This document shows, piece by piece, positions 1 through 4,595 of a stretch of DNA of 10,801 nt. Source of the stretch: JBOFCS01 sp051646185. GTDB taxonomy: Bacteria; Actinomycetota; Actinomycetes; Mycobacteriales; Mycobacteriaceae. The notes under the pieces are model-generated. The model was given only the letters and a program-made list of their open reading frames with translations. It did no database searches and had not been told where the DNA came from. How positions within the stretch are numbered: position 1 is the stretch's first letter; every line of letters starts with the position of its first letter. The stretch spans positions 1 through 10,801 of the forward strand of contig JBOFCS010000089.1 of the NCBI GenBank assembly GCA_051646185.1, read 5' to 3'. The position numbers were made by a program, and so were the translations under genes.

Positions 1-44
1 ACTCTAAGTACAACTTGGACGATCGTCCAAGTTGTACTTAGAGT
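1..44. repeat. Perfect 44-bp palindrome without a loop
   Basis: Bases 1-22 are the exact reverse complement of bases 23-44, with GATC at the centre (21-24). There is no spacer and no T-tract on either side, so it does not look like an ordinary Rho-independent terminator. A second small palindrome (GAGTGCACTC, 41-50) overlaps its right edge. The palindrome starts at the first base of the window, so it may extend further left. It could be a cruciform or hairpin element, an operator-like site, or a fold-back assembly artefact. The sequence does not decide between these. Confidence 0.85.
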
Positions 45-199
45 GCACTCCTCATACCCAAGTTGCAAGGCCAAATGAAAGGTTTTACATACCCGAAACA
101 TCAATCGCAGAAGTCGCAAGTAGATGCTGGCTACAAAACCTGAGTGTTTTGCCCTACTCCCCCACTCACAATCTTGATAGCTTGCGTACAGTTTTAAGC

Positions 200-808
200 G
201 TGAAAACTTTTCATCTTCAACTTAGTAAAAGGCTCTATGTAGCAGCCGGGGCTGCATTGGTCGCTATTGCTGTTTTAGGGTTTTTACAATGGTCGCCTTG
301 GAAATCAGATGATGCAATTACTGGACAATTACTCCATGATTTTCCTGACCTCAAAACCGGCAATTTAACCCCCGAACAGGAAAAACTAGTGAAAGTTCTA
401 CGCCAAGAGTTTTCCCAACCACAAGAATCAACCATCTATTCGGAAGACAATCAGGAACCTTGGTGTGCTGATTTTGTTAGTTGGACCATGCACAAAGCTG
501 GCTTAGCCCTCACAAACCCACATTCGGGTTCCTGGCGAATCCCAGGGGTATACACCCTACAGGAATACTACGAAAGTAGCGGAAAGTTTTATCCAACATC
601 AAGTCAGTATCAACCGGCAACAGGCGATGTTGTTCTTTATGGCCCAAACAGTAACTTCGGGCAGCATACCAATATTGTTTTGACAAATAATGCCGGTGAG
701 CTAGTGACTATCGGCGGAAATGAAAATAATGAAATAAGACTTCACAAATTTAAATTGGCACAGGAACCAGGAGTCGTCGGTTTTGGACTCATTGGATCGC
801 GACAGTAA
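200..808 (+). CDS. Membrane-anchored CHAP-domain cysteine hydrolase (putative peptidoglycan amidase/endopeptidase)
   Basis: This encodes a 202-aa protein if translation starts at the GTG at 200. An N-terminal signal anchor (about residues 12-31, preceded by K10/R11) leads into an extracytoplasmic domain. That domain carries the CHAP/NlpC-like signature: Cys89 in EPWCADFVSW, His156 in GQHTNIVLT, and a polar third residue around Asn174 (IGGN). CHAP proteins usually cleave peptidoglycan amide bonds, so a cell-wall remodelling role is likely, but the substrate cannot be read from sequence. The frame is open back to a TTG at 32, but that start lies inside the palindrome. The extra 56 residues it would add look unlike a signal peptide. 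The GTG at 200 puts a basic residue pair directly before the hydrophobic stretch. No strong ribosome binding site supports any start, and I see no convincing promoter in 45-199. The stop lies 4 nt before the HAD gene, so the two are probably co-transcribed. Confidence 0.75.
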   Translation: MKTFHLQLSKRLYVAAGAALVAIAVLGFLQWSPWKSDDAITGQLLHDFPDLKTGNLTPEQEKLVKVLRQEFSQPQESTIYSEDNQEPWCADFVSWTMHKAGLALTNPHSGSWRIPGVYTLQEYYESSGKFYPTSSQYQPATGDVVLYGPNSNFGQHTNIVLTNNAGELVTIGGNENNEIRLHKFKLAQEPGVVGFGLIGSRQ

Positions 809-812
809 TACT

Positions 813-1520
813 ATGACTGAAATAAAGGTATTACTATTTGATGTCTTCGGTACTGTTGTTGATTGGCGAACGAGCATTGCGCGCGAAGTAGAGTCAATAC
901 TTAGCGAAGAGATACAAACAAAAATAACCCCTGAAGATTTTGCTGATCAATGGCGCGCACTCTACGAGCCGTCTATGGAGGAAATACGCAGCGGAAGAAG
1001 AGGATACACCCGACTTGATGATTTACATGCCGAAAGCTTACGTAAAATTTTAGCTAAAAATAATGTTCATTTATCTGCAGAAAAACAACTTTGGTTAGTT
1101 CATGCCTGGCATAGGCTAGCCCCCTGGCCTGATTCTATTTCTGGACTTACTCGCCTAAAAAATAAATTTGTGATAGCCCCATTATCTAATGGAAACATCA
1201 GCCTGCTCATGGAGATGGCAAAAAATATTGGGCTACCTTGGGATGCAATTCTTGGAGCGGAAGTGGTACAAACATATAAGCCTTTACCTGCTGCATATCT
1301 GAAAACTGCTGATATTCTTGGCGTTCAGCCGAGTCAATGCATGCTAGTAGCGGCGCATAACTTTGATCTTCATGCGGCACAAGGCTGTGGATTTAAAACT
1401 GGTTTTGTACGCAGATCAACCGAACATGGATCTCACCAGAGCACAGATCTAACCCCCAGTGGAAACTGGTCCTATCATTCGGAAAGCATCACCGATCTTG
1501 CCGATCAACTGCATTGTTAA
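813..1520 (+). CDS. HAD-superfamily hydrolase, type II haloacid dehalogenase-like
   Basis: This is a 235-aa cytosolic protein matching the type II haloacid dehalogenase branch of the HAD superfamily. Motif I is FDVFGTVVDWR with nucleophile Asp10 and Thr14. Motif II is PLSNGN (Ser125-Asn126). Lys156 lies in the YKP motif. The final acidic motif is VAAHNFD (180-185 region), ending in Asp185. The usual length of 220-240 aa is kept. The ATG at 813 is chosen because it places motif I at residue 8-18, as in the family; an upstream in-frame TTG at 783 would overlap the CHAP gene. Characterised L-2-haloacid dehalogenases have SSNAWD in the last motif, where this protein has AAHNFD. That variant is common in actinobacterial homologues of unknown substrate, so true dehalogenase activity is uncertain. 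Its TAA stop shares the palindrome TTAA (1517-1520) with the stop of the convergent Cys-tail peptide gene. Confidence 0.85.
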   Translation: MTEIKVLLFDVFGTVVDWRTSIAREVESILSEEIQTKITPEDFADQWRALYEPSMEEIRSGRRGYTRLDDLHAESLRKILAKNNVHLSAEKQLWLVHAWHRLAPWPDSISGLTRLKNKFVIAPLSNGNISLLMEMAKNIGLPWDAILGAEVVQTYKPLPAAYLKTADILGVQPSQCMLVAAHNFDLHAAQGCGFKTGFVRRSTEHGSHQSTDLTPSGNWSYHSESITDLADQLHC

Positions 1521-1759
1521 CTCCCACTACCACAACCGCTTCCACCACCGCAGGAGGAAGAACTACACGAACTGGAACTGCAGGAGGAAGAACTACACGA
1601 ACTTCCTCCATCAAACAATCCGCTATCTCCGGCGCCAAAGCTACGACCACCTCGCTTTCGATGCGAATTTTTTTCTGAGCTACCACTAAAAATTAGTGGA
1701 ATGCACACTGCAAAAACAAAAATACCAATCAAAATTAATGTTACCCACATTATCACCAC
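1517..1759 (-). CDS. Membrane-anchored Cys/Ser-tail peptide, putative MNIO (DUF692) substrate
   Basis: This is an 80-aa protein in three parts. Residues 4-25 are a strongly hydrophobic transmembrane segment. Residues 28-50 form a basic and Gly-rich linker (EKNSHRKRGGRS). Residues 51-80 are a low-complexity tail of Ser, Gly and Cys, with Cys at 55, 60, 65, 70 and 76; the first four are separated by exactly SSSS. One more Cys (19) lies in the membrane segment. Basic residues follow the helix and none precede it, so the positive-inside rule predicts a cytosolic tail reachable by a modifying enzyme. The GTG start at 1759 directly follows the stop of the upstream gene (TGAGTG) and has GAGGAAAGG just upstream. 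The ATG at 1750 is an alternative. It lies last in an operon with a DUF692 oxygenase, whose family modifies cysteines of ribosomal peptides, so this is the obvious substrate candidate. Similar Cys-rich tails occur on actinobacterial TIGR04222 membrane proteins, as I recall them. A metal-binding tail is the alternative reading. Confidence 0.7.
   Translation of the reverse strand: MVIMWVTLILIGIFVFAVCIPLIFSGSSEKNSHRKRGGRSFGAGDSGLFDGGSSCSSSSCSSSSCSSSSCGGGSGCGSGS
1550..1603. repeat. 24-bp perfect direct repeat with 30-bp period inside the Cys-tail gene
   Basis: The 24-bp segment at 1550-1573 recurs exactly at 1580-1603, separated by GGAACT (1574-1579). On the coding (-) strand the 30-bp period equals ten codons, that is two SSSSC pentapeptides, and the Cys codons alternate TGC and TGT. 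This indicates growth of the tail by in-frame tandem duplication of a two-pentapeptide unit. On the + strand the repeat contains CAGGAGGAAG, which resembles a Shine-Dalgarno sequence but precedes no credible + strand gene. Confidence 0.9.
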
Positions 1760-2194
1760 TCACCTTTCCTCAGCTCTTGACCGAAGAGCAAATCTGTACA
1801 CTCGCTTCCGGCATCCGACCACCAACTGCCTACGTCGATTGCTTACAAGCACGGCGATGCTCCTTCTCCCTTCAAAGACATCCTTATACATCATAAAATT
1901 CTTAGCACTAGGCTGCCGACGCAAATAATCTAGAAAATTATGAGAGTCTTCGTGTGCACAACTGGCTTGATAGTTATGTCGTGAAAAATCGTCAAAAAAC
2001 TCCCACCAGTTTTGCAGTTCATCCAACCAAGGAGTGACAGCCAGTATCTGGTTTCGCCGCCTGATGCGCAGTTGGTTGCCGACTAGGGTTGTTGTTTCCA
2101 CATCAAACCCTTCGGGAATCGACCCACCCAATAATGCACCAAGAATCTCATGTTGCCGCTCCATAAGCTGAGTTCTGGCTAATGCTACGTTCAT
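1760..2194 (-). CDS. MNIO-associated partner protein (HvfC/BufC-like position), unknown fold
   Basis: This is a 144-aa soluble, strongly basic protein. The N-terminal half resembles what I recall of actinobacterial proteins encoded beside DUF692 enzymes: a helical start, a GGSIPEGFD turn (23-31), then LRIRRRN and a W-rich helix (TPWLDELQNWWEFF, 54-67). The middle holds HEDSHNFLDYLR (81-92). The C-terminal third is a predicted beta-rich, Arg-rich segment (SIAVLVSNRRRQLVVG, 112-127). In other MNIO pathways the neighbouring protein (DUF2063/HvfC-type, MbnC, TglB) helps recognise or present the peptide substrate, and this one is inferred to do the same. It starts at ATG 2194, overlapping the DUF692 stop as ATGA, with AGGAG about 7 nt upstream. 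Its stop abuts the start of the peptide gene. I cannot assign a named domain with certainty. Confidence 0.75.
   Translation of the reverse strand: MNVALARTQLMERQHEILGALLGGSIPEGFDVETTTLVGNQLRIRRRNQILAVTPWLDELQNWWEFFDDFSRHNYQASCAHEDSHNFLDYLRRQPSAKNFMMYKDVFEGRRSIAVLVSNRRRQLVVGCRKRVYRFALRSRAEER
2191..2194 (-). other. ATGA start/stop overlap coupling the MNIO and partner genes
   Basis: The DUF692 gene's TGA (2191-2193) overlaps the ATG (2192-2194) of the next gene. AGGAG about 7 nt before that ATG lies within the DUF692 coding end. This arrangement usually gives coupled translation and a fixed ratio of the two proteins. Confidence 0.85.
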
Positions 2195-3081
2195 AATCCA
2201 GCTCCTGCAATTAGTAGCGACCGTAAAATATTGAGCTCCTCAGTGATACCCTTTTCAGTAATATTGGAATCTCTTTCCAAGAGAATTCCACAACTACCCG
2301 GGGTTAAAGAAATTGCATCTTCTAGAAGATCTAAGACTGGTGGAATAATAGGATCTGCATGGGTATCAATATAGAATCCATTGCGTATTTTTCCGCCTGC
2401 CACATGAATATAAGCGATCCGGTCAAGCGGAAAACGGCGAAGTACTTTATGCGGATCAGAACCTACCGCAGAACAAGTGGCGTACAGATTAGCTACATCT
2501 AGCAAGACCCAGCACTGTGTGCGGCTAACGAGCTCCGCGAGAAAATCTGGCTCACTAAGCTCATCCTCTGGCCAGAGCAGACAGGTGGCAATATTTTCCA
2601 GTGCCAGCGGAACCGGAAGTTGGTCTTGCGCCTGTTTAACATTATCCACCAGTACTTTTAGTGAATCATATGTTCGAGGTGGAGGGAGAAGATACCCTGA
2701 GTCCAGCACTCCATCATGTAATTTTCCCTCTGCACCTGAAGTCCGAACAAAGGCAATATGCTCACTGACCAACGGAGAACCAAGAACATCAGCAAGTTCC
2801 GCAAGCCTATGCAACCCAGCGGATGAAGGTTGTTGCGCTCCGGCAAGTCCCAGTGATACCCCATGCGGTATTATTTCAACCCCCTGACTTAACAATTCAG
2901 CTATTGCAGTAGGGATTTCGTTCTTATCAAGATTTTCGGCAATAATTTCAGTAAAGTGCAACCGCGCTGCATCATCCAAGCTCGCCTGTTCGAGCAACAG
3001 TTGAGCAATCTGCGGACGCCAAGCTACCCCCACACCACAATCATGCAGTAAAGATCCACGGGCACCGGATCCAGGTACCAT
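2191..3081 (-). CDS. DUF692/MNIO family multinuclear non-heme iron oxygenase
   Basis: This is a 296-aa TIM-barrel protein of the DUF692 (MNIO) family, which includes MbnB, TglH, ChrH and the bufferin enzymes. These use two or three iron ions and O2 to modify Cys or nearby residues in ribosomal peptides. Family-conserved metal-binding positions are in place and in order: E45/E49 (FTEIIAEN), H73 (PHGVSLGLAG), E107-H108 (VSEHIAF), E162-N163 (LENIAT), D195 and N198 (LLDVANLY), H226 (YIHVAGG), D239 and H241 (DTHADPI), and E269 (LLERDSN). The length is normal for the family and nothing essential appears lost. The ATG at 3081 is preferred because AGGAGG lies 4 nt upstream of it; the adjacent in-frame GTG at 3084 would be only 1 nt from that site. 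It is the first gene of a coupled operon with the partner protein (ATGA overlap) and the Cys-tail peptide. The product chemistry cannot be predicted from sequence. Confidence 0.93.
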   Translation of the reverse strand: MVPGSGARGSLLHDCGVGVAWRPQIAQLLLEQASLDDAARLHFTEIIAENLDKNEIPTAIAELLSQGVEIIPHGVSLGLAGAQQPSSAGLHRLAELADVLGSPLVSEHIAFVRTSGAEGKLHDGVLDSGYLLPPPRTYDSLKVLVDNVKQAQDQLPVPLALENIATCLLWPEDELSEPDFLAELVSRTQCWVLLDVANLYATCSAVGSDPHKVLRRFPLDRIAYIHVAGGKIRNGFYIDTHADPIIPPVLDLLEDAISLTPGSCGILLERDSNITEKGITEELNILRSLLIAGAGL

Positions 3082-3116
3082 CACCCCTCCTTAGCTACCA
3101 CCAATATTCCTCAACT

Positions 3117-3145
3117 TACGTACACTAAGAACCTTAGCGCGGCAA
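3117..3145 (-). promoter_or_regulatory. Candidate promoter of the MNIO operon
   Basis: On the - strand, TTGCCG (3140-3145) is separated by 17 nt from TACGTA (3117-3122), which is close to -35/-10 spacing. The -10 match is imperfect. An untranslated leader of about 30 nt would precede the ATG at 3081. Other weak hexamers exist in this AT-rich gap, so this is tentative. Confidence 0.35.
3125..3137. promoter_or_regulatory. Small inverted repeat, candidate operator
   Basis: CTAAG (3125-3129) and CTTAG (3133-3137) form a perfect inverted repeat with a 3-nt spacer (AAC). It sits inside the spacer of the candidate MNIO promoter and between divergent genes, one of which encodes a MarR regulator. The arms are only 5 bp, shorter than typical OhrR operators, so chance is a real possibility. 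Confidence 0.25.
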
Positions 3146-3215
3146 TCTCCATGGCAACAGAACCTAGAACAAACTTTTATGTCACAACTTGGCAGTAAGT
3201 GTGCACCTCAGAGAT

Positions 3216-3230
3216 TGTTATACTCAATAA
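3216..3230 (+). promoter_or_regulatory. Extended -10 promoter giving a leaderless MarR mRNA
   Basis: TGTTATACT (3216-3224) is an extended -10 element: TG, one base, then TATACT. Only six bases (CAATAA) separate it from the ATG at 3231, so transcription would begin at or next to the start codon. No Shine-Dalgarno sequence precedes the ATG. Leaderless mRNAs are common in Corynebacterium. TTGGCA at 3189-3194 is too far away (24 nt) for a normal -35. Confidence 0.6.
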
Positions 3231-3722
3231 ATGAGTGCAGAATTGCGCCCTAACTGGGAAAAAGAGAATCCACTGGCGCTCGAACGGCAGGTCTGCTTTG
3301 CCATGGTTGTTGCATCAAGAAATGTGGTGAATATCTATAAACCACTACTCGACCCCTTGGGGCTTACCCATCCTCAGTATCTTGTTATGCTCGCGCTCTG
3401 GGACAATCAACCACAATCAGTAAAGGCATTAAGTCATCAGCTAAGCCTTGATCCCGGCACTCTATCGCCGCTCCTCAAACGACTTGAAACTGCCGGATTT
3501 GTACAACGCTTAAGGTCAAGCAATGATGAGCGTCAACTTAATGTGATGCTCACCGATAAGGGGTCTAGCCTTCGAGAGCAAGCCAAGCCTATTCCTGCAG
3601 AAGTTATTTCACTTTTAGGAATGAGCATATCGGAGCTTTCCAACTTACATTCAGTGTTAACAAAAGTCATTGCAGCCACGCAATACTCTAAAGCTAACTC
3701 TTTGGCGGAAAATACCGAATAA
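3231..3722 (+). CDS. MarR-family regulator, one-cysteine OhrR-like thiol sensor
   Basis: This is a 163-aa winged-helix repressor of the MarR family, closest to OhrR. The N-terminal motif LERQVCFAMVVASR holds the family's reactive cysteine (Cys22, the only Cys in the protein). It is followed by IYKPLLDPLGLTHPQYLVML, and the DNA-binding wing contains LDPGTLSPLLKRLE and SSNDERQLNVMLTDKG. In B. subtilis OhrR, Cys15 contacts two tyrosines, 14 and 25 residues later. Here the first is kept (Tyr36) but the second is His47 (LTHPQY instead of the usual LTYPQY). OhrR proteins release DNA when this Cys is oxidised by organic peroxides. No ohr gene is visible in the window. The divergent neighbour is the MNIO operon, so that operon and the gene itself are the natural target candidates. 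The stop lies inside the 3' end of convergent tesB (29-bp overlap, 3694-3722). Confidence 0.85.
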   Translation: MSAELRPNWEKENPLALERQVCFAMVVASRNVVNIYKPLLDPLGLTHPQYLVMLALWDNQPQSVKALSHQLSLDPGTLSPLLKRLETAGFVQRLRSSNDERQLNVMLTDKGSSLREQAKPIPAEVISLLGMSISELSNLHSVLTKVIAATQYSKANSLAENTE

Positions 3723-4572
3723 AACCTTCTTGCACAACAGTTGCCAATAACTCTCCCTCTTTGGAAAAGAATCGTCCGGTAGCAAGCCCTCTTGACTCGG
3801 CAGCCACTGGTGACTCTGTTTCGTAAAGCACCCACTCATCAAAGCGAATTGGTTTGTGAAACCACATCGAGTGATTCACCGTCGCAGCAACCAGACGATC
3901 AATTCCCCACGATAAACCATGAGTGGTAAAAATTGAATCTAGTACTGTCGTATCAGAGGCATAGCCCATGGCCGCTAAATGCAAAATCTGATCTTCAGGA
4001 AGTTCACCATCGGCTTTCATCCAGACCCGATTGTAATCCAAGTGATTTCCAGAATCTTTCTGCACCCACATAGGTTCATTGGCAAACCTAATATCTATAG
4101 GGCGCAAAGCATTAACAAGAACTGCAAGCTGTTTTTCATAACCAGTAAAGTGCTCACCTAAAGGGGGCAACGACTCTGGATGGGGTACCACCGGTACTTG
4201 TGCCCCATGCTCAAGACCACCGGCGGAATCCTGAAAAGACACGAGCGTCGAAATAACGATATTCCCCTTTTGTGCCGCGTCTACTCTAACATTAGCCAGA
4301 CCACGACTAGCACGAAGCATTGTCACGGTATATTCAATTGGCCCGCTTGGATCTCCACCACGAATAAAATGAGCAGATAGCGATCGCATTGGCAGTCCTG
4401 CCGCTACCGAACGACCAGCAGCAACAATAGTCTGCGCGAGCAAGAGTGAACCTGCGGTCCTACTCGCATTTTTCGTGGAATGCCTTCCAATGTAGATATT
4501 TTCAGTGACCTGCTCCAACTCAAAAAGACCAAGCATCTGCCTAAGGTCTGACTGCATTACCTTGCTAGTCAC
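3694..4572 (-). CDS. tesB: Acyl-CoA thioesterase II
   Basis: This is a 292-aa double-hotdog thioesterase that hydrolyses fatty acyl-CoA to free fatty acid and CoA in the cytosol. The catalytic residues known from E. coli TesB (Asp204, Thr228, Gln278) appear at a constant +3 offset. They are Asp207 in ASDTTVLDS, Thr231 in AATVNHSMWFHKP and Gln281 in ATVVQEGFIRY. The N-terminal hotdog carries RTAGSLLLAQ and RSLSAHFIRGGDPSGPIEY. Length matches the family. The start is GTG at 4572, with AGAGG about 10 nt upstream; the ATG at 4557 would remove five residues that the family alignment does not need. It lies 23 nt after pyk on the same strand with no terminator between, so the two are probably co-transcribed. 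The coding 3' end overlaps the convergent MarR gene by 29 bp. Confidence 0.93.
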   Translation of the reverse strand: MTSKVMQSDLRQMLGLFELEQVTENIYIGRHSTKNASRTAGSLLLAQTIVAAGRSVAAGLPMRSLSAHFIRGGDPSGPIEYTVTMLRASRGLANVRVDAAQKGNIVISTLVSFQDSAGGLEHGAQVPVVPHPESLPPLGEHFTGYEKQLAVLVNALRPIDIRFANEPMWVQKDSGNHLDYNRVWMKADGELPEDQILHLAAMGYASDTTVLDSIFTTHGLSWGIDRLVAATVNHSMWFHKPIRFDEWVLYETESPVAAESRGLATGRFFSKEGELLATVVQEGFIRYFPPKS

Positions 4573-4595
4573 TTAATGTCTACCTCTCTAACCGT

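Noticed and set aside
32..199. Longer N-terminus for the CHAP protein from a TTG at 32
   Set aside because: The start is within the 44-bp palindrome and the added residues do not resemble a signal peptide; a basic pair and TM segment follow the GTG at 200 directly. No strong ribosome binding site settles it, so 200 is a preference.
1550..1603. Possible CRISPR or intergenic repeat array
   Set aside because: There are only two copies at a 30-bp period with a 6-bp gap, and they encode in-frame pentapeptides.
1459..1689. 76-aa + strand reading frame across the repeat region
   Set aside because: It is opposite the Cys-tail gene, starts inside the HAD gene and has no motif; the - strand frame has operon context, a ribosome binding site and regular Cys spacing.
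3189..3224. TTGGCA as the -35 of the MarR promoter
   Set aside because: The 24-nt spacing to TATACT is too long for a standard sigma-A type promoter; the extended -10 explains the site better.
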